From NCBI GenBank assembly GCA_965655865.1, contig CBFHJJ010000004.1, forward strand, positions 57,882 to 121,881: a stretch of 64,000 bases of DNA, given 5' to 3'. The notes beneath the pieces were generated by a model. The model searched no databases and was not told the DNA's origin. It saw only the letters and a list, made by a program, of their open reading frames with translations. A program made the position numbers and the translations under genes. Position 1 is the stretch's first letter. The number at the start of each line of letters is the position of its first letter. This stretch comes from MAG-121220-bin8 sp965655865 (GTDB lineage: Bacteria; Bacteroidota; Bacteroidia; Flavobacteriales; Flavobacteriaceae). Positions 7,779-15,591 of the stretch are shown here, piece after piece.

Positions 7779-8225
7779 ATGAATATAGCTATTTGGATTT
7801 TTACTGTGATTGCAACATTTTGTTTTATGGAATTTATAGCATGGTTCTCACACAAATATATCATGCATGGTTTCATGTGGTTTCTACACAAAGATCACCA
7901 CAAAAAAGATCACAAATCTTGGTTTGAAAGAAACGATATGTTTTTTTTACAATATGCTGCTATTAGCATGTTTTTTACTGTCTTGTGGGGAGAATACAAT
8001 TTTTGGTTAGGTTTACCAATAGCAATTGGAATATTTATGTATGGATTAGCATATTTTATTGTTCATGACGTTTTTATTCATCAAAGATTTAAAATATTAA
8101 GAAATATTGATAATAAATATGCTCGAGGACTTAGAAGAGCTCACAAGATTCATCACAAACATCTGGGAAAGAAAGATGGTGAATGCTTTGGAATGTTAGT
8201 TGTTCCAAAAAAATATTTTAAATAA
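7779..8225 (+). CDS. crtZ: Beta-carotene hydroxylase
   Basis: This 148-residue membrane di-iron hydroxylase adds the 3- and 3'-hydroxyls of zeaxanthin. The four histidine clusters are present: H25xxxxH30, H37xxHH41, H96xxxxH101 and H122xxHH126. Hydrophobic segments lie at about 3-22, 58-70 and 75-95. The ATG follows the crtB stop directly. No lycopene cyclase follows: the next gene (ribH) is on the other strand and overlaps the crtZ tail by 8 bp. The cyclase must be elsewhere if zeaxanthin is the product. Confidence 0.94.
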   Translation: MNIAIWIFTVIATFCFMEFIAWFSHKYIMHGFMWFLHKDHHKKDHKSWFERNDMFFLQYAAISMFFTVLWGEYNFWLGLPIAIGIFMYGLAYFIVHDVFIHQRFKILRNIDNKYARGLRRAHKIHHKHLGKKDGECFGMLVVPKKYFK

Positions 8226-8691
8226 GTGACATTTCTATAGCAGCAATAGCAGCTTCAGTTCCTTTATTACCGTACTTACCTCCACTTCTATCAATAGATT
8301 GTTGAATATTATCATCAGTTAAAACACAAAAGATAACTGGAGATTTTCCGGACAAGTTTAAATTCATTATTCCCATTGATGTAGAATTACATATAAAATC
8401 AAAATGTTTTGTTTCTCCTTTAACAACACTTCCAATAGCTATAATTGCATCAAAATCTTTATTTTGCATAACTTTAGATCCGTAAACTAGTTCAAAACTA
8501 CCAGGTACGTACATAACTTCAGTATCCTCCATATTTGCTTCTTTTTGAGAAAGCAAGTCTAAACAACCCTCCAGCAATTTATCAGTAATTTGCTTATTCC
8601 ATTTTGAAACAACAATACCAAATTTTAAATTTTTTGCAGACGGTACTTCATTTAAATCTAAAGAACTGAGATTGTTATTAGATGATGACAT
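8218..8691 (-). CDS. ribH: 6,7-dimethyl-8-ribityllumazine synthase
   Basis: This 157-residue enzyme makes the lumazine precursor of riboflavin. Family blocks are FGIVVSKWNKQITDKLLEGC, VPGSFELVYGSKV, AIGSVVKGETKHFDFIC with the catalytic His, and FCVLTDDNIQQSIDRSGGKYGNKG. The length suits an icosahedral or pentameric lumazine synthase. It is 6 bp downstream of the TPR membrane gene on the same strand, a pairing common in flavobacteria. Flavin supply is relevant to the photolyases nearby, but nothing shows co-regulation. Confidence 0.94.
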   Translation of the reverse strand: MSSSNNNLSSLDLNEVPSAKNLKFGIVVSKWNKQITDKLLEGCLDLLSQKEANMEDTEVMYVPGSFELVYGSKVMQNKDFDAIIAIGSVVKGETKHFDFICNSTSMGIMNLNLSGKSPVIFCVLTDDNIQQSIDRSGGKYGNKGTEAAIAAIEMSLI

Positions 8692-8697
8692 TATTTA

Positions 8698-9450
8698 CTA
8701 TTTCGATGAATTTTTTTCAATTTGAATGTCAATATAAAAAGATTCTGATGATTTAGGGAAATCCTCTAAAATAGAGTTATAATATTTTTTAGCTAACGAA
8801 TTTTGTTTCAAAACAGATGCGGTATTGGCTGCCTTTAATAAAAATTTTGGAGCAGTAAAATTATTATTCGAAACTTTAAACGCAAGTTCATAATAACTCA
8901 AAGCATCATCTAATTGATCTAATTCAGCAAAAGAATCACCAATTCCCCCTAAAGCTAATGATTTCAAAACATCATCTTCGCTGTCAAAATATTTTAAATA
9001 TTTAATGGCATTTTCAAAATCATTCAAATTATAATAAGCCATCCCAGCACTGTAATAAGAAAGTTGTGATGCATTAGTTCCAGAGTAATTTTCAATAATA
9101 TCTAAAAAACCATATTTACCATTTCCTCCATTTAGTGACAGTAAAAATAAAGAATCACTTTTTTCATTATCATTAAGAGCTTGGCTAAAATAAGTTTGAG
9201 CAGTAAATAATTCATTATTAGCCTCCTCTGAATTGGGTTCTAAAACTAAACTAGAATAACCTAAAAACCCCAAAACCATAATTACTATAGTTATTACACC
9301 TCCCACTATAAAGTTTTGATATTTAGCCACAATCTTTTCAGTGGTAGATGCACTTTGGTCTAATGTATCAAATACTTCAGCTGTCGTACTTTGATTAGTA
9401 ACAGTATTACTCGCTTTTCGTTTTAAACCCTTTTTCTTATACGTTGCCAT
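8698..9450 (-). CDS. Membrane-anchored tetratricopeptide repeat protein
   Basis: The 250-residue protein has a lysine-rich N-terminus (MATYKKKGLKRKA), one membrane segment at about residues 47-68, and a periplasmic region with TPR-like helices (LSYYSAGMAYYNLNDFENAIKYL, then IGDSFAELDQLDDALSYYELAF). This is the layout of YfgM-like and related Bacteroidota TPR proteins near ribH. A role in envelope protein quality control is possible, but nothing in the sequence settles it. Confidence 0.75.
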   Translation of the reverse strand: MATYKKKGLKRKASNTVTNQSTTAEVFDTLDQSASTTEKIVAKYQNFIVGGVITIVIMVLGFLGYSSLVLEPNSEEANNELFTAQTYFSQALNDNEKSDSLFLLSLNGGNGKYGFLDIIENYSGTNASQLSYYSAGMAYYNLNDFENAIKYLKYFDSEDDVLKSLALGGIGDSFAELDQLDDALSYYELAFKVSNNNFTAPKFLLKAANTASVLKQNSLAKKYYNSILEDFPKSSESFYIDIQIEKNSSK

Positions 9451-9561
9451 AATGAATTTTAATAATGGGTAAAAATAAAATTTTATTCCAATGAATTAGA
9501 GATAAAAACTAATTATTTTACATAATTTGCATTGTTTTCTTTAATTTTTTAAAAATAACTA

Positions 9562-10650
9562 ATGAATTCTCTGTATCTAGATAAAATAAGCGTTGTAAAC
9601 TATAAGAATATTACCGCGGCTGAATATAATCTTGATAGAAAAATTAATTGTTTTGTTGGGGATAATGGAATTGGAAAAACTAACATATTAGATTCGATTT
9701 ATCACCTTTGTGCAGGGAAAAGCTATTTTAATTCTATTAGTTCACAAACTATTAATCACGATCAAGATTTTATGTTTATTGATGGAAGTTTTATAAAAAA
9801 TGATCAAGAAGAAAATTTAATTTGTAGTTTAAAAAGAGGTAAAAAGAAAACATTAAAAAGAAATGGAAAAGTTTATAAAAAACTTTCAGAACATGTAGGC
9901 TTAATTCCACTGGTAATGATTTCTCCGTCTGACAGAGATTTAATTCAAGAAGGGAGTTCGTATAGAAGAAAATTTATTGATAGTATTATTTCACAAAACA
10001 ACAAAGTCTATTTAAATCAAATTATAAATTATCATAAAGTTTTAAATCAAAGAAATGCTTTATTAAAATATTTTAACAGAACTAATTCTTTCGATAAAGT
10101 CAATATTAATATTTACAATGATCAATTATTTGAATTAAGTATACCTATTTACGAAACAAGAAAAAAATTTTTCAAAAACTTTTCTCCGGTGTTTTTTAAG
10201 CATTATAATTCAATTAGTCAAAACAAAGAAGAAATAAATATCTCTTTTCAAAGTCAATTAGAATTTGAATCTTTAGAGTCATTATTAGAAAATAGTATCA
10301 AAAAAGACAGAATTCTTCAGTACACTAGTTGTGGTATTCATAAAGATGATTTAGTAATGGAGATTAATGGTTATCCAATAAAAAAATACGGCAGTCAAGG
10401 TCAACAAAAATCATTTTTAATATCTTTGAAATTAGCACAATTTGATTATTTAAAATCAGAATGTAATTCATCACCAATTTTATTACTTGATGATATTTTT
10501 GATAAACTTGATAACGGAAGAGTTAAACAATTAATTCAATTAGTTAATAATAATTTATTTGGACAAATTTTTATTTCTGACACAGATTATGATAGAACAA
10601 GTAAAATTATTAGAGAAATAGATTCAACCCATAAAATATTTAAATTATGA
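9562..10650 (+). CDS. recF: DNA replication and repair ATPase RecF
   Basis: This 362-residue SMC-like ATPase binds gapped DNA and helps load RecA. Walker A is GDNGIGKTN at about residues 33-41. The LSEHVGLIPLVMISPSDRDLI block, the signature YGSQGQQKSFLISLKLAQF and Walker B SPILLLDDIFDKLD all match RecF. The length is normal. The stop overlaps the next ATG as ATGA, which couples it to a DciA-like gene. Confidence 0.95.
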   Translation: MNSLYLDKISVVNYKNITAAEYNLDRKINCFVGDNGIGKTNILDSIYHLCAGKSYFNSISSQTINHDQDFMFIDGSFIKNDQEENLICSLKRGKKKTLKRNGKVYKKLSEHVGLIPLVMISPSDRDLIQEGSSYRRKFIDSIISQNNKVYLNQIINYHKVLNQRNALLKYFNRTNSFDKVNINIYNDQLFELSIPIYETRKKFFKNFSPVFFKHYNSISQNKEEINISFQSQLEFESLESLLENSIKKDRILQYTSCGIHKDDLVMEINGYPIKKYGSQGQQKSFLISLKLAQFDYLKSECNSSPILLLDDIFDKLDNGRVKQLIQLVNNNLFGQIFISDTDYDRTSKIIREIDSTHKIFKL

Positions 10651-10943
10651 AAAGAAATTTTGAATCAAAAAGTATAAAAAATATTCTCGGAAAATTAATC
10701 GATAGCTCCTCAAATTTAAATTCTGGACTCAATAATATAAAAGTTCAAAAATTATGGATAGAAGTTATGGGTTCAAATGTTAATTCTTACACTAAAGAAG
10801 TAGTATTAAAAAATAAAACATTGTACGTTAATCTGAGTTCATCTATCCTAAGGCAAGAACTTAGTTATGGAAAACAAAAAATAGTTGACTTGTTAAACAA
10901 AGAGCTTGGTAAAAAGATTATTCAGAAAATCGTACTAAGATAG
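10647..10943 (+). CDS. DUF721 / DciA-like protein
   Basis: This 98-residue protein matches the DUF721 family: an N-terminal helix, the VQKLWIEVMG motif at about residues 33-42, and a KH-like core (LYVNLSSSILRQELSYGKQKIVDLLNKELG). DciA recruits the replicative helicase DnaB in bacteria that lack DnaC or DnaI. The overlap with recF (ATGA) and the short length are usual for Bacteroidota. The 3' end overlaps the convergent ndk by 9 bp. Confidence 0.85.
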   Translation: MKRNFESKSIKNILGKLIDSSSNLNSGLNNIKVQKLWIEVMGSNVNSYTKEVVLKNKTLYVNLSSSILRQELSYGKQKIVDLLNKELGKKIIQKIVLR

Positions 10944-11354
10944 AATCTCTTCTTTTGAGAAATGAAACGAACCTTCAATTTCAGCATTTTCATCACTATC
11001 AGATCCGTGAACTGCATTTTCACCCATGGATGTTGCAAATAAATTTCTGATGGTTCCTTCTGCAGCTTCAGATGGATTTGTAGATCCAATTAATTTTCTA
11101 AACTCATTGACGGCGTTATCTTTTTCTAAAATTGCAGCTACAATTGGCCCCCTGCTCATAAACGAAACTAATTCACCAAAAAATGGACGTTCATTATGAA
11201 CTTCGTAAAATTTTTCTGCCTTTTCTTTACTTAACTTAGTTAATTTCATTGCAATGATTTTAAAGCCAGCACCATTAATTTTCTCTAAAATTGCGCCTAT
11301 ATGGCCATTCTCAACAGCATCGGGCTTAATCATTGTAAAAGTTCTATTACTCAT
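10935..11354 (-). CDS. ndk: Nucleoside diphosphate kinase
   Basis: This 139-residue enzyme transfers phosphate from ATP to nucleoside diphosphates. It opens NRTFTMIKPDAVENGHIGAIL. The active-site histidine is in NAVHGSDSDENA near residue 116, after the conserved GSTNPSEAAEGTIR. The length is standard. A -7 box lies at 11372-11379. Confidence 0.96.
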   Translation of the reverse strand: MSNRTFTMIKPDAVENGHIGAILEKINGAGFKIIAMKLTKLSKEKAEKFYEVHNERPFFGELVSFMSRGPIVAAILEKDNAVNEFRKLIGSTNPSEAAEGTIRNLFATSMGENAVHGSDSDENAEIEGSFHFSKEEILS

Positions 11355-11371
11355 TTTTTTATAATTTTCTG

Positions 11372-11379
11372 CAAACCTA
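11372..11379 (-). promoter_or_regulatory. Candidate -7 box for ndk
   Basis: The plus strand reads CAAACCTA, so the minus strand reads TAGGTTTG, matching TAnnTTTG. It is 17 bp upstream of the ndk ATG. No clear -33 TTTG is present at 19-20 bp. Confidence 0.4.
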
Positions 11380-11428
11380 AGAAAAAAATGAATTTAATTG
11401 TAATGAACATAATTTGTATTTTTATAAA

Positions 11429-12193
11429 GTGATAAATGTAACTATTATTGGTACTGGAAATTTAGCATTCCACCTTAGTGAAGCCTTTTCAAAAAATCAA
11501 AAGATTAATTTGGTTGAGATATGTGGAAGAAAAAAGAACTTACCCTCTGAATTTAATAAATTAATCAATTACTCTAACAGTATTTTTAAACTAAAAAAAT
11601 CAGATTTTTACATAATTTGTGTTTCAGATGAACAAATTGAAACTATTTCAAAAAATTTAAATGTCGACGACAGTAGTACAGTCTTGCATTGTTCTGGATC
11701 TACACATATAAATGAATTATCAAATCATTATTCATATGGTGTATTTTATCCTTTACAGACCTTTAGCATAAAAAAAAGTATAAATTTTAGTAATATTCCT
11801 ATCATTATTGAAGGAAATTCTAATAAGAGTTTAAATAAAATAAAAGATTTAGCATTAATGCTTTCTAAAAAAGTATTTGAGACTACTAGTAAACAAAGAA
11901 TAGCGATTCATGTTTCTGCCGTATTTACAAACAATTTCACTAATTACATGAGAATTGTTGCAGATGAAATTTTAAAATCAAATGAAATTGATACTAAAAT
12001 TTTAAATCCTTTAGCTTTTGAAACATCAGATAAATTAAAATACTTATCATCAAAAGATGCTCAAACTGGACCTGCATTAAGAAATGATTTAAAAACAATA
12101 AAAAAACACTTAAATTTATTGAAAGGAACAGATTATGAAAAAGTTTACAAAATTATTTCAACTGAAATTACAAAACTAAACAATGAACTATAA
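11429..12193 (+). CDS. DUF2520 / Rossmann-like NADP-binding protein
   Basis: This 254-residue protein has an N-terminal Rossmann fold (INVTIIGTGNLAFHLSEAF) and the two-domain form of the ProC/F420-oxidoreductase-like DUF2520 family (FYPLQTFSIKKS, then a helical C-terminal domain with TGPALRNDLKTIKKHL). The family's substrate is unknown. I prefer the GTG at 11429 because it places GTGN near the N-terminus; an in-frame TTG at 11414 would add five residues. The gene overlaps the KdsC-like gene by 11 bp, so they are one operon. Confidence 0.8.
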   Translation: MINVTIIGTGNLAFHLSEAFSKNQKINLVEICGRKKNLPSEFNKLINYSNSIFKLKKSDFYIICVSDEQIETISKNLNVDDSSTVLHCSGSTHINELSNHYSYGVFYPLQTFSIKKSINFSNIPIIIEGNSNKSLNKIKDLALMLSKKVFETTSKQRIAIHVSAVFTNNFTNYMRIVADEILKSNEIDTKILNPLAFETSDKLKYLSSKDAQTGPALRNDLKTIKKHLNLLKGTDYEKVYKIISTEITKLNNEL

Positions 12194-12704
12194 AGAAAAA
12201 CTTAATAAAATTGAAACATTCGTTTTTGACATTGACGGTGTATTTACAGACGGAAAAATTGTAGTAGATAGCCAAGGAAAAGAATCTAGATCATTTAATA
12301 CAAAAGATGGAATTGCTATAAAGATTGCAAACGATTTAGGATATAATATAGCTATAATTACAGGTGCTAATAATGATGGCATAAAAGCTAGATTGAACAG
12401 ACTAGGTATTAAAAATGTTTTTCTAAACTCAAATGACAAAGTAAAAGACATCTTAAATTACTCAAAAACCAATAATATTAATCTTGGAAAAACTGTTTAT
12501 ATGGGAGATGATCTTCCTGACATATTCCCAATGAAATTAGTTTATTTAAAAACATGTCCATATGATGCTGCCCCCGAGGTTAGAGAAATATCTGACTATA
12601 TTTCCCATAAAAAAGGTGGAGAAGGATGTGTAAGAGATATTATTGAACAAACACTTAAAGTTCAAAGAAATTGGAATTTTAGCAAAAAAAATCAAAACAT
12701 TTAA
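12183..12704 (+). CDS. HAD phosphatase, KdsC-type
   Basis: This 173-residue HAD hydrolase has the nucleophile motif FVFDIDGVFTDGKI (D16 and D18), motif II IITGANNDGIK and the metal motif GDDLPDIFPMK. Short C0-type members of this length with FxxDGVxTDG are usually 3-deoxy-D-manno-octulosonate 8-phosphate phosphatases in LPS Kdo synthesis. Flavobacteria typically carry it between a DUF2520 gene and maf, as here. kdsA and kdsB are not in the window, so the substrate is inferred. Confidence 0.83.
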   Translation: MNYKEKLNKIETFVFDIDGVFTDGKIVVDSQGKESRSFNTKDGIAIKIANDLGYNIAIITGANNDGIKARLNRLGIKNVFLNSNDKVKDILNYSKTNNINLGKTVYMGDDLPDIFPMKLVYLKTCPYDAAPEVREISDYISHKKGGEGCVRDIIEQTLKVQRNWNFSKKNQNI

Positions 12705-12707
12705 TAG

Positions 12708-13295
12708 ATGTTTTTTGAAAATTTAAAAAACTATAACGTTTTATTAGCTTCAAATTCGAAAAGGAGACACGAACTTCTTAACCAACTTGGTGTTCAATTT
12801 AAAATCATTAATCAAGATGTAAATGAGTCTTTTTCAAATGATTTAAAAAGTAGTATGATTACAGATTATTTGGCAAAAAAAAAATCATCAAAATTAGTTA
12901 AAAGCTTAAAAAAAAATGATTTACTAATAACATCAGACACTATAGTTTGGCACAAAAATATTGCTCTTGGTAAACCCAAAAACAGAACTGAAGCATTTAA
13001 AATGATCAAATCATTAGAAAATTCTTCTCACGAAGTAATTACTTCTTTATGCATATCAACTGTAAATCTTCAAGTTATTGTTAATGAAAAAACTTTAGTA
13101 TTTTTCGATAGTATTGATGATAATGACTTGTTATATTACACAAAAACATCTGATGTTTTAGATCGTGCAGGTAGCTATGGAATACAAGACTATATTGGAC
13201 ATGTTGGTATAACAAAAATTGAAGGCTCTTACAATAATGTATTAGGATTTCCAACAAATCTATTTGTAAAGACAATTAAATCTATGAATCTATGA
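12708..13295 (+). CDS. maf: Maf-family nucleotide pyrophosphatase
   Basis: This 195-residue protein begins with the Maf signature LASNSKRRHELLNQLG near residue 14. It also has ITSDTIVWHKNIALGKP with the acidic catalytic residue, and DRAGSYGIQDYIG near the C-terminus. Maf proteins hydrolyse dTTP, UTP or modified nucleotides and can arrest septation when overproduced. The gene is 3 bp after the KdsC gene. Its TGA overlaps the ATG of a 30-codon gene. Confidence 0.92.
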   Translation: MFFENLKNYNVLLASNSKRRHELLNQLGVQFKIINQDVNESFSNDLKSSMITDYLAKKKSSKLVKSLKKNDLLITSDTIVWHKNIALGKPKNRTEAFKMIKSLENSSHEVITSLCISTVNLQVIVNEKTLVFFDSIDDNDLLYYTKTSDVLDRAGSYGIQDYIGHVGITKIEGSYNNVLGFPTNLFVKTIKSMNL

Positions 13296-13384
13296 AATGG
13301 TTAAAACCTTACTCTCTAATTTTAATAATAAATTTTTTGTACATAATTTATTTTACAATTTTAACTAACAAATATTTTTTATAG
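13292..13384 (+). CDS. Small predicted membrane peptide (30 residues)
   Basis: This short reading frame is tucked between maf and the symporter. Its ATG overlaps the maf stop as ATGA and its TAG directly abuts the symporter ATG at 13385. The peptide starts MKWLKPYSL and ends TILTNKYFL. The middle (about residues 8-25) is one hydrophobic segment, preceded by Lys/Trp residues and followed by a short polar tail, so it should span the membrane once. I do not recognise it. The exact fit between two genes argues for a translated, coupled gene, but it could also be fortuitous in AT-rich DNA. Confidence 0.5.
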   Translation: MKWLKPYSLILIINFLYIIYFTILTNKYFL

Positions 13385-15049
13385 ATGTCTAATTTAGATT
13401 GGTTAGTTCTTGTTTGTACAATATCTTTTATAGTTATTTATGGCATATACAAAACTAGAAAGTTCAATACAATTAAAGATCACTTAAAAGGTGGTAAATC
13501 AGCTAACTGGCTAACTATTGGTCTTTCCGTTATGGCCACTCAAGCAAGCGCGATAACATTCCTGTCGACACCAGGTCAAGCTTATGATCAAGGTATGGGG
13601 TTTGTACAATTTTACTTTGGACTTCCTTTGGCTATAATTGTAATTTGCATGGTATTTATTCCTATTTACCACAAACTAAATGTATATACAGCATACGAAT
13701 ACTTAGAAAAAAGATTTGATAAAAAAACTAGAACACTAGCTGCAATTTTATTTTTAGTTCAAAGAGGTTTAGCAGCTGGAATTACAATTTTTGCTCCAGC
13801 TATTATTTTATCCACTATACTAGGATGGAACTTAAAACTTTTAATACTTACCATTGGATTATTAGTCATAATATACACTGTCAGTGGGGGAACTAAAGCA
13901 GTAAGCATTACTCAAAAACAACAAATGTTTGTAATAATGAGTGGAATGATTATAACTTTTTTTATAATACTTAATTCTCTTCCACCAGATATTAATTTTA
14001 GTAATGCTCTTAGTATGGCTGGAATTGGAGGAAAGATGGAAATTGTAAATTTTTCTTTTGATATAGAAAAAAAATATACATTTTGGAGTGGCATTACAGG
14101 CGGATTCTTTTTAGCACTTTCTTACTTTGGAACTGATCAAAGCCAAGTTCAAAGGTATTTGTCTGGTAAGTCAGTTAAAGAAAGTCAATTAGGCTTAATG
14201 TTTAATGCTGTTCTAAAAATACCAATGCAATTTTTTATTCTAATTACCGGGGTAATGGTATTCGTTTTTTTTGAATTCAATGACACGCCCATAAACTTTA
14301 ATCCACAAGTAACTAATTATTTAGAACAGGTTCAAAATCAAGATTATCTTAACGAAAAAGAAAACTTCATTTTTACCAGAGACAAAAAAAGAAGTTTACA
14401 GGAAAAATATATTAAAAAAATTAAAACGGGAGTTACCAAAAATTTAGAAAAAGAAATAATACAACTTCACAGTAAAGAAAAAGAGATTAGACAAAACGTT
14501 AGAGAAATAACTAATAAAATTGCACCATCATCAATTGAGACAAATGATTTAGATTATATTTTCATTTTTTTTATTATTAACTATCTTCCAAAAGGATTAA
14601 TAGGCTTGTTACTTGCTGTAATTCTAAGTGCAGCAATGTCCTCAACTGCTTCTGAACTTAATGCATTATCTACAACAACTGTAATTGATTTATATAAGAG
14701 AAATCAAAAAGAAATAAAATCTGACAATCATTATTTAAAAGCTTCCAAATGGTTTACTGTCATGTGGGGAATAATCGCAATTATTTTCGCAAGTTTTGGA
14801 TCGCTATTTGAAAATTTAATAGAACTTGTAAACATAATTGGGTCTATTTTTTATGGAACTATCTTAGGTATTTTTATAGTTGCTTTCTTTCTTAAAAATG
14901 TAAAAGGAAATCATGTATTTTATGCAGCGTGCATTTCTCAAATAGCAATATTTTTTATTTACGGATTTATAGGAATAGGTTACTTGTGGTTAAATTTTAT
15001 TGGAGCTGTTTTAACGATAACAATTTCAAGCTTAATCAGCAAAAAATAA
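13385..15049 (+). CDS. Sodium:solute symporter (SSS family)
   Basis: This 554-residue inner-membrane transporter has about 13 hydrophobic segments. Family marks are SVMATQASAITFLSTPGQAYDQG (residues 48-70), with the sodium-site-like serine/threonine cluster, and SYFGTDQSQVQRYLSGKS near 246-263. Residues about 305-390 form a long, strongly charged hydrophilic insert before the next membrane segments (AVILSAAMSSTASELNALST). The solute cannot be told; flavobacterial members are often annotated for sugars, sialic acid or amino acids. The gene abuts the 30-residue peptide, and the light operon follows after 76 bp. Confidence 0.88.
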   Translation: MSNLDWLVLVCTISFIVIYGIYKTRKFNTIKDHLKGGKSANWLTIGLSVMATQASAITFLSTPGQAYDQGMGFVQFYFGLPLAIIVICMVFIPIYHKLNVYTAYEYLEKRFDKKTRTLAAILFLVQRGLAAGITIFAPAIILSTILGWNLKLLILTIGLLVIIYTVSGGTKAVSITQKQQMFVIMSGMIITFFIILNSLPPDINFSNALSMAGIGGKMEIVNFSFDIEKKYTFWSGITGGFFLALSYFGTDQSQVQRYLSGKSVKESQLGLMFNAVLKIPMQFFILITGVMVFVFFEFNDTPINFNPQVTNYLEQVQNQDYLNEKENFIFTRDKKRSLQEKYIKKIKTGVTKNLEKEIIQLHSKEKEIRQNVREITNKIAPSSIETNDLDYIFIFFIINYLPKGLIGLLLAVILSAAMSSTASELNALSTTTVIDLYKRNQKEIKSDNHYLKASKWFTVMWGIIAIIFASFGSLFENLIELVNIIGSIFYGTILGIFIVAFFLKNVKGNHVFYAACISQIAIFFIYGFIGIGYLWLNFIGAVLTITISSLISKK

Positions 15050-15125
15050 TTAATAACTAGAAATATAATTTTTATTCATAATCATAATTTGGAATGATCT
15101 TTGTTTATATTAATAAAAATTAAAC

Positions 15126-15587
15126 TTGAAAATATTTCAAATTAAAACAAAACAAAAACTACCAATTTCAGCCTCTGAAGCTTGGAAGTTTTTGAGCAAT
15201 CCCAAAAACCTTGCAGAAATAACTCCGAAATACATGAATTTCAAAATTCTTAGTGGAGCTGATAGATCAATTTTTGCCGGACAAATAATTCAATACAAAG
15301 TCACTCCTATTTTAGGAATAACCTTAAAATGGGTAACAGAAATAACCCATGTAAAAGAGAATGAATATTTTGTAGATGAACAAAGATTTGGCCCCTACTC
15401 CTTGTGGCACCATAAACACTTTATAAAAGAAATTGATGGTGGCATAGAAATGGAAGATATTGTAGATTATAAAATACCTTTTGGAATTTTAGGGCAAATT
15501 GCCCATCCTTTATTTATAAAAAATAAGCTCAGAGATATTTTTAAATTCAGAGAAAAAAAACTAGTAAAACTTTTTGGTAAATTATAA
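15126..15587 (+). CDS. SRPBCC-fold ligand-binding protein, first gene of the photolyase operon
   Basis: This 153-residue protein has the START/Bet v1-like SRPBCC layout: an N-terminal strand (FQIKTKQKLPIS), the LPISASEAWKFLSNPKNLAEITP helix pair, and a C-terminal helix (LGQIAHPLFIKNKLRDIFKFRE). It matches the SRPBCC proteins often found beside SDR and photolyase genes in Bacteroidota. The hydrophobic pocket could bind a lipid, pigment or isoprenoid, which is inference. The start is a TTG at 15126. A GATCTTTG at 15096-15103 is one base from a -7 box. The SDR follows after 4 bp. Confidence 0.75.
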   Translation: MKIFQIKTKQKLPISASEAWKFLSNPKNLAEITPKYMNFKILSGADRSIFAGQIIQYKVTPILGITLKWVTEITHVKENEYFVDEQRFGPYSLWHHKHFIKEIDGGIEMEDIVDYKIPFGILGQIAHPLFIKNKLRDIFKFREKKLVKLFGKL

Positions 15588-15591
15588 AATT

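Noticed and set aside
9520..11416. ACATAATTTG sequences ahead of recF (9520-9529) and ahead of the DUF2520 gene (11407-11416), considered as promoters.
   Set aside because: The TA is one base too close to TTTG to fit TAnnTTTG and no -33 TTTG lies at the right distance, so I did not list them.
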